NCBI GenBank assembly: GCA_030432565.1
Contig: JAUIGV010000022.1
Coordinates: 22,963 to 86,962 of the forward strand
Direction: 5' to 3'
Length of the DNA: 64,000 nucleotides
Origin: Verrucomicrobiia bacterium
GTDB lineage: Bacteria > Verrucomicrobiota > Verrucomicrobiia > Verrucomicrobiales > Akkermansiaceae
Shown here: positions 46,518-55,149 of the stretch, one piece after another
Numbering within the stretch: the first letter of the stretch is position 1
Layout of the letters: every line of letters starts with the position of its first letter
The notes under the pieces: generated by a model
The model's input: the letters and a program-made list of their open reading frames with translations, nothing else
Databases searched by the model: none
What the model was told of the DNA's origin: nothing
Translations under genes and position numbers: made by a program

Positions 46518-47540
46518 ATGGCGTTTACGGTGGCCAAAGCATTTGACCTCATTTCGGCGGCCCACGAGCGGGGACGGCTCGCCCATGCCTTCCTGGTGAC
46601 TGGTGCGAAAGGAAGCGGGAAGGAAGAGCTTGCCGCAAAAATGGCTCATCTCCTGAATGGGAAACAGGATGAGGGCGACGACCTTTGGGGAGAGCCCGTG
46701 GAGGTTGAAGCTCCATCGCTTGACGACCAGGAAGGTGAATATATCCGGGTGGTACGGCCTCGATCAAAGTCCCGGCAAATCGCGGTGGATGACATCCGTG
46801 CGCTCGAAAAGATGATGAATCAATCGTCGCCGGAGGGAACGTGGAAGATTGGAGTGATTGTTGATGCCGACCGGATGGGGGACTCGGCGGCCAATGCCTT
46901 TTTAAAGACCCTGGAAGAGCCACCGCGCGAAAGCATTTTGTTGTTGCTGTCCAGCGAGCCTGAGAAGCTGCTGGCCACGATATGGTCGCGCTGTGTGCAC
47001 CTTTCTTTGGCCGCGACACCGGGAGCCGAGAGGCCGGAGCAGGTTCAGCGAATCCTGCCCCTTTTGGAAAGCGTCACGCGGGAAGGGATTGGAGAGCTGG
47101 AAACCGGACTTGCGATCAAGGCGGGGCTTGAGAACCTGCTGCGTGACCGGAAGGTTGAGATTGAGAAAGGATACGCTGCCTTGTTGAAGGAAGATAAGGT
47201 GAAGTATCAGAAGATTGTCGACTCCAAGTGGATGGATGACCGGGAGAAGATGTATCTTGCCCAGGCATCGGCGGATTACCTCGGAGAGCGGGCGTTGATG
47301 ATTGAGACCATCCATGCCTGGGTGGGAGATTTGCTTCGACTGAAAGCCGGCGGTGAAGGCCTTGAGTTCCCCGAGTATATGGAAGTGATGGGAAAAGCGG
47401 TGGAGGACGAAGATTTAGACGTGCTATTACGACGGGTTGCGGCCATGGAGGAGCTGCGACGGCTGTTGGAAACAAATGTCGTGGAGGCGCTCGCACTTGA
47501 GGTTTCCTTAATGAACACCTTTGGAAAGATTACCGCATGA
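46518..47540 (+). CDS. holB: DNA polymerase III subunit delta prime
   Basis: The 340-aa clamp-loader subunit has an AAA+ domain with P-loop GAKGSGKEE, the sensor-like DADRMGDSAANAFLKTLEEP (the A-N-A-F/L-L-K-x-L-E-E-P signature) and SRCVHLSL matching the usual SRC arginine-finger motif. The zinc-binding Cys module is not evident. Its stop overlaps the obgE start (ATGA, 47537-47540), so the pair is translationally coupled. Divergent from the PhoD gene. Confidence 0.9.
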   Translation: MAFTVAKAFDLISAAHERGRLAHAFLVTGAKGSGKEELAAKMAHLLNGKQDEGDDLWGEPVEVEAPSLDDQEGEYIRVVRPRSKSRQIAVDDIRALEKMMNQSSPEGTWKIGVIVDADRMGDSAANAFLKTLEEPPRESILLLLSSEPEKLLATIWSRCVHLSLAATPGAERPEQVQRILPLLESVTREGIGELETGLAIKAGLENLLRDRKVEIEKGYAALLKEDKVKYQKIVDSKWMDDREKMYLAQASADYLGERALMIETIHAWVGDLLRLKAGGEGLEFPEYMEVMGKAVEDEDLDVLLRRVAAMEELRRLLETNVVEALALEVSLMNTFGKITA

Positions 47541-48601
47541 AAAGAGATAAATCATTTGTCGACCACATCCGAGTTCACTGCCGTGCCGGAAACGGGGGGC
47601 ATGGAGCGGTGAGTTTTCGAAAGGAAAAGTTTGTTCCCCGTGGCGGTCCTGATGGGGGTGACGGCGGCAATGGCGGGAAGGTGAAATTGGTGGTGGATGG
47701 GAACACCGACAATCTTCGGAATTTTCATTATGATCCGAAGCTGTATGCGGAAGACGGAGCTCACGGGCAAAGTTGGAAGCGGCATGGGCGGGACGGCAAA
47801 ACCAAGATTGGGCGTGTGCCGCCCGGGACGGTTGTTTACCGAAGCCCGGCTGTCGACATCCAGGAAGCGGTTGAAATGGAGCGAAGCGAGGAAGGGGTGG
47901 ATCTCGTTCCGGTTTGCGATTTGACCGAGGAGGGACAGGAGTTTGTCTTACTTGAACCCGGAAAAGGGGGACGGGGAAATTTTCATTTTCGGAGTGCCAC
48001 GAATCAGGTCCCGCAAGAGCGGGAGCTGGGGACGGAAGGCGACCAGGCGGTATTCTATTTCGAACTCAGGAGGATCGCGGATGTGGGGCTGGTCGGGTTT
48101 CCCAACGCCGGCAAGTCGACGCTCTTGGGAAAAATATCGGCGAAGCAACCCAAGGTGGCGTCCTACCCGTTTACCACTTTGACCCCTCAGATCGGAGTGG
48201 TGACGCTTGATGGCCAGCAAAGGTGCACGGTTGCTGATATTCCTGGGCTGATCGAAGGTGCTCATGACAACCGGGGACTGGGACACGAGTTTCTTCGCCA
48301 CATTACCCGGTGCCGGGTCTTGCTCTTTGTGGTGGATATTCCAGGTAGCGAGCTGCGCGATCCGATTGAGGATATTCAAACCTTGCGAACCGAGATCAAA
48401 CTTTACGACGAGGATCTTGCGAAGTTCCCGTGGATGGTTGTTGCCAACAAGATGGATCTGGATGGTGCCGCGGAGAATCTTGCGATTTTCAAAAACCGTT
48501 TTCCCAAAATTCCGATTGTTCCGATTTCGGCGATGAAGGGAGAAGGGCTGGATGAACTGAAGAAGGAAATATCGAGGATTTTGGAGACCAGCGATGAATG
48601 A
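47537..48601 (+). CDS. obgE: GTPase ObgE/CgtA
   Basis: The 354-aa ribosome-associated GTPase has the glycine-rich Obg domain (about 1-160, FVDHIRVHCRAGNGGHGAVS then PRGGPDGGDGGNGG) and a G domain with G1 GFPNAGKST, G3 DIPGLIEGAH, G4 NKMD and G5 SAMKGEG. It acts in 50S assembly and stress control. It lacks the extra C-terminal OCT domain. The stop overlaps the next start by 8 bp. Confidence 0.96.
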   Translation: MKRDKSFVDHIRVHCRAGNGGHGAVSFRKEKFVPRGGPDGGDGGNGGKVKLVVDGNTDNLRNFHYDPKLYAEDGAHGQSWKRHGRDGKTKIGRVPPGTVVYRSPAVDIQEAVEMERSEEGVDLVPVCDLTEEGQEFVLLEPGKGGRGNFHFRSATNQVPQERELGTEGDQAVFYFELRRIADVGLVGFPNAGKSTLLGKISAKQPKVASYPFTTLTPQIGVVTLDGQQRCTVADIPGLIEGAHDNRGLGHEFLRHITRCRVLLFVVDIPGSELRDPIEDIQTLRTEIKLYDEDLAKFPWMVVANKMDLDGAAENLAIFKNRFPKIPIVPISAMKGEGLDELKKEISRILETSDE

Positions 48602-48971
48602 TCTTCTCTTCGTTTACGGGGCGCTTCGGAAAGGAGCATCAAACGAATGGCGAATGAAGGATGCCTGCTGGTTGGGGGGGGCAGAGGTTCCGGGAACGCT
48701 GGTCAAGATCGATTGGTATCCAGGCTTGGTGCTAAAGGGCGATACCCTTGTTCAGGGGGAGGTTTACGAAGTCGGGCCTGAGCTGCTCGGAGAGCTGGAC
48801 GAGTTTGAGGGAATCGGATTGGGCGATGATCACAATGGAGAGTATCATCGGATCAAGGCACTGGTGAATCTTGATGGGCAGGCGACTGAGGTTTGGATTT
48901 ATGAATGGTTGAAGGGGGTCGAAGGCTACGAGGTGGTGAGTTCGGGAGACTGGCTTGGTGCCCCTCCTTGA
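48594..48971 (+). CDS. Gamma-glutamylcyclotransferase/AIG2-like protein
   Basis: The 125-aa product has the fold's starting motif LLFVYGALRKGASNEW (F-V-Y-G-x-L-R/K) and the conserved acidic segment GELDEFEGIG near residue 75, where a Glu acts as general base. It is one small beta-barrel domain. Members cyclise gamma-glutamyl amines or are uncharacterised. The start lies inside the obgE end (8 bp overlap), so it is the third gene of the holB operon, which ends at the bidirectional terminator near 49035. Confidence 0.88.
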   Translation: MNDLLFVYGALRKGASNEWRMKDACWLGGAEVPGTLVKIDWYPGLVLKGDTLVQGEVYEVGPELLGELDEFEGIGLGDDHNGEYHRIKALVNLDGQATEVWIYEWLKGVEGYEVVSSGDWLGAPP

Positions 48972-49015
48972 TTCGAAGATTGGGGGGCGCGCAGTTTTAC
49001 CGAAAATTAGACTCA

Positions 49016-49051
49016 AAAAAAGGCGACGCACTTGAACGTGCGTCGCCTTTT
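49016..49051. terminator. Bidirectional intrinsic terminator
   Basis: AAAAGGCGACGCAC (49018-49031) pairs with GTGCGTCGCCTTTT (49038-49051), flanked by an A-run on the left and a T-run on the right. It lies between the convergent cyclotransferase and RRM genes and should stop transcription from both. Confidence 0.93.
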
Positions 49052-49073
49052 GACAAATGAATGATCGTGAAAC

Positions 49074-49340
49074 CTAGTAACGGCTGCCGCTACGATCCTC
49101 GCGAGGTCTGGCTTCGTTGACCTTGATGTTGCGACCCGCGAGGTCCTTTCCATCGGAACCCTCAATGGCAGCTTCCATGGCTGACTTGGAGTCCATGGTC
49201 ACGAAGGCGAAGCCACGTGGGCGGCCTGTCTCGCGGTCTTCCGGCAAGTGGACGTCTGTGACGGAGCCATACTGAGAGAAGAAAGACTCGAGGTCCTGCT
49301 TTGTCGTATCGAACGACAGATTGCCTATATACATTTTCAT
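49074..49340 (-). CDS. RRM-domain RNA-binding protein
   Basis: The 88-aa product is a single RNA recognition motif with RNP2 MYIGNL near the N-terminus and RNP1 RGFAFVTM at about residue 45, followed by a short Arg/Ser-rich tail ([12 protein letters not shown]). It is like the small glycine-rich RNA-binding proteins of cyanobacteria and other bacteria, often cold-induced. The ATG at 49340 is chosen because it places RNP2 at residue 3-8. The 158-bp upstream gap could hold a long 5' leader. Confidence 0.92.
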   Translation of the reverse strand: MKMYIGNLSFDTTKQDLESFFSQYGSVTDVHLPEDRETGRPRGFAFVTMDSKSAMEAAIEGSDGKDLAGRNIKVNEARPREDRSGSRY

Positions 49341-49498
49341 AATACTTGAAGTGGTCCTTGCTACAGAGAAGTCGGCAATAAGTGCTGACATGAGTAACGA
49401 CCGAACCCAGCCCGTAACCCGCTCTGACGGCACTAACCATCATTTTCTGGAAAAAACGACAGATTCACCGATCGTTCCGGTCCGCTCAAACGGATCAA

Positions 49499-49870
49499 TC
49501 AGTAGGGCTTTGGATAGAGTTCCTCGCCTGTCAGCTGATTCAATTGGTGACGGCGGAACGCTTCTGCTGCGATTGGCTTCCAGGTAATGGGCCATCCGCC
49601 ATCTTCGTCAGCGGCTTCATCGGGGTTCAATCCCGGGGCAATATAGGCCATGGCGACCCAGCCAAGAATGAAATTATCACGACTGATTTGGTCGATCGGT
49701 TGCGCCGGGTGCAGGATTTGCTTGAGACGAAAATGAGCCTCTTCCGATGACTTTGGATCGGGGAGTTTTTCATTTGCGGCCCTGGGTGGGGGTGGCTGTG
49801 GGGTATGGGTCTGAAATTTGGCTGATGTCTCGGAGATCAGGAGGCGCAGCTTTTGCCATATGGAGTTCAT
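49499..49870 (-). CDS. Small protein of unknown function, coupled to the racemase gene
   Basis: The 123-aa product shows no signal peptide or TM. It has a proline-rich stretch (TPQPPPPRAAN) at about 23-33 and a C-terminal part rich in aromatic residues (ILGWVAMAYIAPGLNP, and GGWPITWKPIAAEAFRR). I do not recognise it. Its start overlaps the stop of the racemase gene by 4 bp (49867-49870), so it is the third gene of a coupled operon and likely acts with it. Confidence 0.72.
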   Translation of the reverse strand: MNSIWQKLRLLISETSAKFQTHTPQPPPPRAANEKLPDPKSSEEAHFRLKQILHPAQPIDQISRDNFILGWVAMAYIAPGLNPDEAADEDGGWPITWKPIAAEAFRRHQLNQLTGEELYPKPY

Positions 49871-50973
49871 CGCTTGGTTGTTAGAAGTTTCATTTGGGGC
49901 CTCTGCATGATTTGAGGGATGAAGGGTGAGGTCATGGCACGCAGGAGCGCACTGTAATTGAGCTGAAAGGAGACCTCGGTGCCGACTGTCATCATGCCAT
50001 GATAGTTGCCAACATCGACAATAAGGTGATCACTGCTGGCTGCGAGGATCTTGATGCCGGCTGGCGGGATCAACCCATCAGGTTCAATATCCTGTCTGCC
50101 GATGGCGAGAATGGCCTGGTTGGTAAAACCTTGTTTCCTGCTGGTGACCACTTCTCCAAAGGCGTTCTGGGCGATCTCTCCCCATGGTTTGGAGGGCTTG
50201 TTTTTCAGTTCGATGAATTCAGCGACCAAGGTGATGGCGGAAGTGTGCAAGCCTTTGATTATTTTCCGGTGAAGAGGTTCGCATCCCAGAAGCAAGGCTT
50301 CCCCCAAGCGGAGATCGTTGACTCTCCCCACTTCGGTTCCGCTAAAAGCCCAGTCCAGATTGGCCGAGTTTCCGCCTGACACCGTATTCACGATTGGGCC
50401 AAAGGCGGCATCAATGGAATTGGCCAAGGCTGAAAGTTCACACATGTTTTTGCGATTGGGGGAGACTCCGCTTCGACAGGCAAGGTTCGTACCAATTCCC
50501 ATAAAGAGGAGGTTTGAAAGGCCGAGAACTTCGCGAACGGCTTTTTTGAGAAGGCGTGGCATGATTCCTTCACGAAGATCTCCGAGCTCGACCATGAGAA
50601 CGACTCCATGGATGCAATCTGCTTTTTTCGCGGCAGCCGAGAGTTTCCGAATCACGGTGATTTCGGTGTTAAAGCTCACGTTTGTCAGTGCGACCACTTC
50701 GTCAACCTGACTTAACATCGGGGAGCGGATCAGAGTCATTGGCGTCAAAATCCGGGAGCCCCTCATTCTTTCGATGTTCTCGATCCGGGAGTCTCCGAGT
50801 CCGTGCACGCCGGCCCGAAGCCAGGTCTTTGCGATTTCAGGCGATCCCAGTGTTGATTTGGTGACACCGGTGACGGCAATGCCTCGTTTGCGAAGCCGGT
50901 CCACCAGTGTGAGGGCGTTGTGGTGGACCTTTTCGAGATCGACGTCGAGTCGCGGAGCGGGTTTGTGAATCAC
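49867..50973 (-). CDS. PLP-dependent racemase, alanine/ornithine racemase-like (fold type III)
   Basis: The 368-aa product resembles the alanine racemase N-terminal barrel, subgroup ornithine racemase or YhfX. Lys39 in TGVTKSTLGSPEIAK is the likely PLP lysine. GLGDSRIENIERM is the following signature, GIGTNLACRSG and NTVSGGNSANL are later PLP-contacting segments. A C-terminal beta part (about 240-360) is present. The likely reaction is racemisation of an amino acid such as ornithine or a related compound. It overlaps both neighbours by 4 bp. Confidence 0.82.
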   Translation of the reverse strand: MIHKPAPRLDVDLEKVHHNALTLVDRLRKRGIAVTGVTKSTLGSPEIAKTWLRAGVHGLGDSRIENIERMRGSRILTPMTLIRSPMLSQVDEVVALTNVSFNTEITVIRKLSAAAKKADCIHGVVLMVELGDLREGIMPRLLKKAVREVLGLSNLLFMGIGTNLACRSGVSPNRKNMCELSALANSIDAAFGPIVNTVSGGNSANLDWAFSGTEVGRVNDLRLGEALLLGCEPLHRKIIKGLHTSAITLVAEFIELKNKPSKPWGEIAQNAFGEVVTSRKQGFTNQAILAIGRQDIEPDGLIPPAGIKILAASSDHLIVDVGNYHGMMTVGTEVSFQLNYSALLRAMTSPFIPQIMQRPQMKLLTTKR

Positions 50974-52133
50974 TTTGATACCGTGCCCCCGATCTGTGGG
51001 AAAGCGGAGAGCAGCAACGCGATTAGATTCTGTGGAGACCGGGTCAGGGCATCGGTGGCGGGGATTTGCAATTCTTCCTCGTAGCGCGTAATGGCAGCTG
51101 AGACCTCGTCATCGGTCATGTTTTCATGATTGATGGTTAGGCCAATGACTTTCGTTTTCGCAAATGTTTCAATGAGGGCAATCTCGGAAGCCGGTGCAGG
51201 CATTGGCATATCGTCAAAGTCGCATCGATTTTTCCGGGCCGGTGCGTGTTGGAGAATAACGCCGTGGGGACAGCTTCCGCGAAGAATGAAGCTGGAAGTC
51301 GAGTATGCGGGGTGGCTTAATGACCCTTGGCCCTCAATCAAGATGACATCCGGGTTTTCGTTTTCGAAAGCTTCGATGATGGTGGCCTCCAACTCTCCTG
51401 CACAAAACTGGGAAGGAACCGCGTCGAGTGCCAGTCCGTAGCGGGCTCCCTGGATCAGCCCGGTTTGGCCGGTTCCAATCAAGAGGGCATTGATCCCGAT
51501 GTCCTTGAGGGCGCCAGCCAGAATGGTGGCAGTCGTGCGCTTGCCGATGGCGCAGTCCGTGCCGAGAACCGCAATACGAGGGCAGGTGACATTGGTGATA
51601 CGACCGGTAAAGACCCTCAGATCCTTTTTGTCCCGGGGTTTTCGGACATCACGAATGACGACGCCGGAATTGGCACAAGCAGCGGTAAATTCCGGGTCAT
51701 CATTTAGAAATTCATGAAGTCCGTTGACGATGTTCATTCCGTGAGCGATCGCCCTGAGTAGCAATTTTCTCTCCCCGGGTGAAAGGACCCCGCTTGCCGG
51801 GGCGATCCCGAAGATGAAGTGATCAGGAACCCGCCCGGCATCTGAAAGAGCCTCATCAAGATTCCGGTGGATGGGAATTCCGTTGTCTTCTCCGTCAAGA
51901 ATTTGCCCGGCATCTTGTCCGGCTTTTTCTCCGTCAATGATCGAGAGGATCTCGTACTTGTCCGAATGACGAACCAGGCCGTTGGCTGTCTTGCCATCAA
52001 TTTCGCCAAAGTTTCCCTCGCAATAGACGATGGCTGTTTCGGATGGCGGTTGAGTGGATTTGGCGGGTGGCGTTGGATGGGTAAATGCGTCGGAAAAAAT
52101 TGACGACGACGGGACTTGGCTGTTTTTAAACAT
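50970..52133 (-). CDS. DUF1611 family P-loop protein, DgcN-like
   Basis: The 387-aa product is a DUF1611 protein: an N-terminal Rossmann-like domain (about 30-160) and a P-loop NTPase-like domain with GTDCAIGKRT at 191-200, LLIGTGQTGLIQGARYG and VILIEGQGSLSHPAYST. One studied DUF1611 member, DgcN, is reported as a D-glutamate N-acetyltransferase in D-amino-acid use; this is the closest lead. It starts 5 bp behind a good AGGAG ribosome site and its stop overlaps the racemase start (ATGA, 50970-50973). The unconserved first 30 residues may mean a later start. Confidence 0.85.
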   Translation of the reverse strand: MFKNSQVPSSSIFSDAFTHPTPPAKSTQPPSETAIVYCEGNFGEIDGKTANGLVRHSDKYEILSIIDGEKAGQDAGQILDGEDNGIPIHRNLDEALSDAGRVPDHFIFGIAPASGVLSPGERKLLLRAIAHGMNIVNGLHEFLNDDPEFTAACANSGVVIRDVRKPRDKKDLRVFTGRITNVTCPRIAVLGTDCAIGKRTTATILAGALKDIGINALLIGTGQTGLIQGARYGLALDAVPSQFCAGELEATIIEAFENENPDVILIEGQGSLSHPAYSTSSFILRGSCPHGVILQHAPARKNRCDFDDMPMPAPASEIALIETFAKTKVIGLTINHENMTDDEVSAAITRYEEELQIPATDALTRSPQNLIALLLSAFPQIGGTVSK

Positions 52134-52384
52134 AGATTCTCCTCAAGCTAGGCTCGGAGGAGGCGACGGGATCGTGTCAGCCGGAATTGGCCGAAGGTCA
52201 ACGGGAAGTCCCACCCAAGGTAAAATGGTAAGGGGTCCTTATAACATCGATTTCGGGTGAAGATAGAAATTCTTTTTCCTGATCCGAATATTGGAGGGAT
52301 TGATAACGGGAAAGCGAACCGGGACTGATGATGACATCAACCGGAAAGCCGAAGGAACCACTGATTCCCGAAGGGATCTTTCTT

Positions 52385-53638
52385 TTAGGCCGTCCCGGCT
52401 TCGTCGAGGCGGGGGTGCTCGTTGAGGAGATCTTTCCTGCTGAGTCCTTTGCCCCGGTTCATTTTGTCCATCTCGCGAAGAGTAGCCTCCATCCCATGAA
52501 CGGCGGCGAGGACATCAAGGGTGTGGCCGGTTTCAGAAATGGTGTGCATGTTGCGAATTGGGAATCCGATTGAGGTTGCCGCACTGTCGACTCCGGCAAG
52601 AGAGGCAGCCATGGCGTCAGTTCCGGTGTCGCGGCCGGCAAAGTCGATCTGGTAGGGAATGTCGGCCTTCTGGCAGGCCTTCTCAATAATGCTGTTGATG
52701 AAAGCACTGGTGATGGACCCGTTGGTGAGGCTGAAACCTTTGCCCATGGAGAGATTGTTCATGCGCTTGGCGGAGAGCCCGGGAGCGGCGTCATAGTCGT
52801 GATTGACATCGGCCCCGATCAGGATATCGGGTTTCATTTCGCCGGCGATAGCGGCAGCTCCCATGCGCCCGATCTCCTCGTGGGTGGCGATGGTGTGAAG
52901 AACCCGAATGTTCTTGAGAGGTTTCCTGGCGAGGAGTTTGGCCAGTTCGGCGACCATGAAACAGCCGAGTCCGTTGTCGAGGTAGGCCCCGTAAAAGGTG
53001 TCGTCAGTGAAGCCCTTGCGAATAGGGCGGTTCAATAGAATGGGGTCTCCCGGGCGAATCCCGAGGGCTTCGACGCGCTCTTTGCAGTTTTCGCCGTGCA
53101 TTTGAAGTTCGAGGAACAGCATTTCTCCTTTGATCCCTTTTTCTCCGGTTCGCTGGGCGGGTTCGGAGAAGTGAATGGCACCAAGAGCTTCGATGGTGCC
53201 ACCTTCAATGACCCGGTATTCGCCGGGTTTCTTGGGTTTTTGGGAGAAAAGTTTGACCTCGTGGCCAATGAGGGTGCAGGGGAGGAATGAGTCGCTGTTG
53301 ACCCAGATCTTTCCGTCGCTGCCAATGCTGCGGACCTGCAGGCGAATTTTGTCTGCGTGTCCGATGAACATTACCGAGGTTTTGTCATCATCGCCCGGAT
53401 GGGTGTCGAGAACGAGACCGGCGTTTCCTTTGAATTGCTGCACCGCCCAGGACTTGGGCTTGATTTTATCGAAGACCGGCTTGATGACGCCGTAGCTCAT
53501 CGCGCCTTCAAGCCCGATCGGGCTGGGAGCGGCGAGAATCTCCCGCATGAATTCGAACTGCCGAGCGGGCATCGACTTGGCCCAAGGGGCGGTTTTTTTG
53601 GAGGCGGCTTTTTTCTTGGCTGACATGGGCTCGTTCAT
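52385..53638 (-). CDS. M42-family aminopeptidase
   Basis: The 417-aa product has the M42 (PepA/FrvX-like, tetrahedral TET) metal ligands: FIGHADKI (His), YLDNGLGCFMV (bridging Asp), HEEIGRMGAAA (catalytic Glu-Glu), GADVNHDYD (Asp) and the late GHTLDVLAAVHG (His). It should be a cytosolic aminopeptidase. The N-terminus has a Lys/Ala-rich stretch (AKKKAASKKTA). I use the ATG at 53638 (MNEPMS); the ATG at 53626 is an alternative. It lies 250 bp upstream of the DUF1611 operon in the same orientation. Confidence 0.88.
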   Translation of the reverse strand: MNEPMSAKKKAASKKTAPWAKSMPARQFEFMREILAAPSPIGLEGAMSYGVIKPVFDKIKPKSWAVQQFKGNAGLVLDTHPGDDDKTSVMFIGHADKIRLQVRSIGSDGKIWVNSDSFLPCTLIGHEVKLFSQKPKKPGEYRVIEGGTIEALGAIHFSEPAQRTGEKGIKGEMLFLELQMHGENCKERVEALGIRPGDPILLNRPIRKGFTDDTFYGAYLDNGLGCFMVAELAKLLARKPLKNIRVLHTIATHEEIGRMGAAAIAGEMKPDILIGADVNHDYDAAPGLSAKRMNNLSMGKGFSLTNGSITSAFINSIIEKACQKADIPYQIDFAGRDTGTDAMAASLAGVDSAATSIGFPIRNMHTISETGHTLDVLAAVHGMEATLREMDKMNRGKGLSRKDLLNEHPRLDEAGTA

Positions 53639-53660
53639 AGTTTGGATCGGGAGATTGCGC

Positions 53661-53694
53661 AAAAAAAATCCGGACTGCTCGTGGCAGTCCGGAT
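53661..53694 (-). terminator. Intrinsic terminator of the peroxiredoxin gene
   Basis: ATCCGGACTGC (53668-53678) pairs with GCAGTCCGGAT (53684-53694). On the minus strand it is followed by a run of T (53661-53667). It lies 19 bp past the peroxiredoxin stop. Confidence 0.92.
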
Positions 53695-53713
53695 TTCTTG
53701 GAAAGCGGTATGA

Positions 53714-54343
53714 TTATTTGTTTCCGAGGTAATCGGAGACGCCCTGGTGGTCGGCGGTCATGGCGTCTTCACCTTTTTGCCAGTCCATGGGACAGACTTC
53801 ACCGTGCTCCTCAAAGTGTTGCAGCGCATCGATGATCCGGAGACATTCCTGAATCGAGCGGCCCAGAGGCATGTCGTTGACAACCTGGTGGCGAACTTTG
53901 CCTTCAAGGTCGATGAGGAAGAGTCCGCGGTAAGCGACGAGTTCTCCTTCAACGGCGATGTTGCCCTCGTCATCGATCATCTCCTCGCCGGCAAGGACGT
54001 CGTAAGCTTCGGAGATGGTCTTGTTGATGTCGGCAACGATGGGGTAGGTGACACCTTGGATGCCGCCCTGATTCTTGGGAGTGTTGAGCCAGGCCCAGTG
54101 GGAGAATTCGGAATCAGTCGAACAGCCAACAACGGCAACGTTGCGAGCCTCAAACTCTGCGAGCTCATCCTGGAAGCGGTGGAGTTCGGTAGGGCACACA
54201 AAGGTGAAATCCTTCGGGTAGAAGAACAACACGACATATTTGTTGCCGAGATATTGCTCCAGTGAGAAGGAGTCGATGATGTTTTCACCTTGCACTGCTT
54301 TCGCGGTGAAGGTCGGGGCTTGTTTTCCAACTAAGACAGACAT
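53714..54343 (-). CDS. 2-Cys peroxiredoxin (AhpC/Prx1 type)
   Basis: The 209-aa cytosolic thiol peroxidase reduces hydrogen peroxide and organic peroxides. The peroxidatic Cys50 sits in FTFVCPTEL and the resolving Cys, about residue 184, in GEVCPMDW. The intervening GGIQGVTYPIVAD is the conserved G-G-I/L-G motif region linked to sensitivity to over-oxidation. The ATG at 54343 is chosen over an upstream codon at 54406. No reductase gene (ahpF) is adjacent. Confidence 0.95.
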   Translation of the reverse strand: MSVLVGKQAPTFTAKAVQGENIIDSFSLEQYLGNKYVVLFFYPKDFTFVCPTELHRFQDELAEFEARNVAVVGCSTDSEFSHWAWLNTPKNQGGIQGVTYPIVADINKTISEAYDVLAGEEMIDDEGNIAVEGELVAYRGLFLIDLEGKVRHQVVNDMPLGRSIQECLRIIDALQHFEEHGEVCPMDWQKGEDAMTADHQGVSDYLGNK

Positions 54344-54474
54344 GGTAGTGGGTGGGACCGTTTGATTCGCCCGGAGGGACTTAGGACGGGAAAAGGGGTC
54401 CGTCAAGTCGCGGACTTGATGAATTTTGCTGTCCGGATGTTTTCCGGCCTCCGGGTTGTGGCAGAAAGACTTGG

Positions 54475-54996
54475 CTAAAGTTCCTCTTCTTCTTCATCAC
54501 CTCCCTCGGGAACAGGGGGGAGAAGATCCTCACGCTCAAGGAGGAGCGGGACGGAGAGGTCGTCCAGGAGGTCTTCCGAGGTTCGATTGATGACTCCTGC
54601 GAGGGGGACGATCCGGTCGAGTTCCGCGATGGTGCAGTGAACCATTGATGAAATAATATCGGCATCATAGACCTCTTTTTCGAAGAGATTGGTGATGCGA
54701 AAGACGATCAGATTTCGATCGAAATCGTATTCGAAGTTGCCGAGGGTCAGTTGCTTGTTGGCCCGCATGATGAGTTCCAGCGCGAGAGGCATCCGCTCTT
54801 CATCAAAGGTCATTGGGGATTCGGCGACGACGGCAAGAGCGTTCAGATTGGGAAAGGCCTGGGCGTGCAGGTGAATGTGGGTGTGGTGGGCTTCAAAGGC
54901 CGAGGTGACGACTTCGCGATTTTCGACCGGTTCGCAGTGCCAACCTTGTCTGCCAAAGGCGTCGATGACGGAGTGAAGTTGTCTGGAGCTTGCCAT
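54475..54996 (-). CDS. YbjN domain-containing protein
   Basis: The 173-aa product matches the YbjN/T3SS-chaperone-like fold: a helix with LHSVIDAFGRQGWHCEPVEN, beta strands, then RMPLALELIMRANKQLTLGN and FEYDFDRNLIVFRI. The C-terminal tail is very acidic (GGDEEEEEL). In E. coli YbjN affects motility and stress responses; here the role is unknown. It has no membrane segment. Confidence 0.82.
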   Translation of the reverse strand: MASSRQLHSVIDAFGRQGWHCEPVENREVVTSAFEAHHTHIHLHAQAFPNLNALAVVAESPMTFDEERMPLALELIMRANKQLTLGNFEYDFDRNLIVFRITNLFEKEVYDADIISSMVHCTIAELDRIVPLAGVINRTSEDLLDDLSVPLLLEREDLLPPVPEGGDEEEEEL

Positions 54997-55149
54997 GCGT
55001 GGGAAGATGGAAGGGGGCGAAGGGAATGGGAAGGCATTTGTGTGGCGATGAGATTATTTTGAATGCTGCCAACCAGCGGGATTCTGTCGCCAGCCGGAAC
55101 GGGATATTAGCTGGCAATGTCTGGTGAGCTTGCCCTAGTTTGTTGCTTC

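Noticed and set aside
44604..46649. 681-aa version of the PhoD protein
   Set aside because: The first 75 residues are non-hydrophobic and would bury the signal peptide that starts at 46424; they also cross the divergent promoter region of holB and overlap its start.
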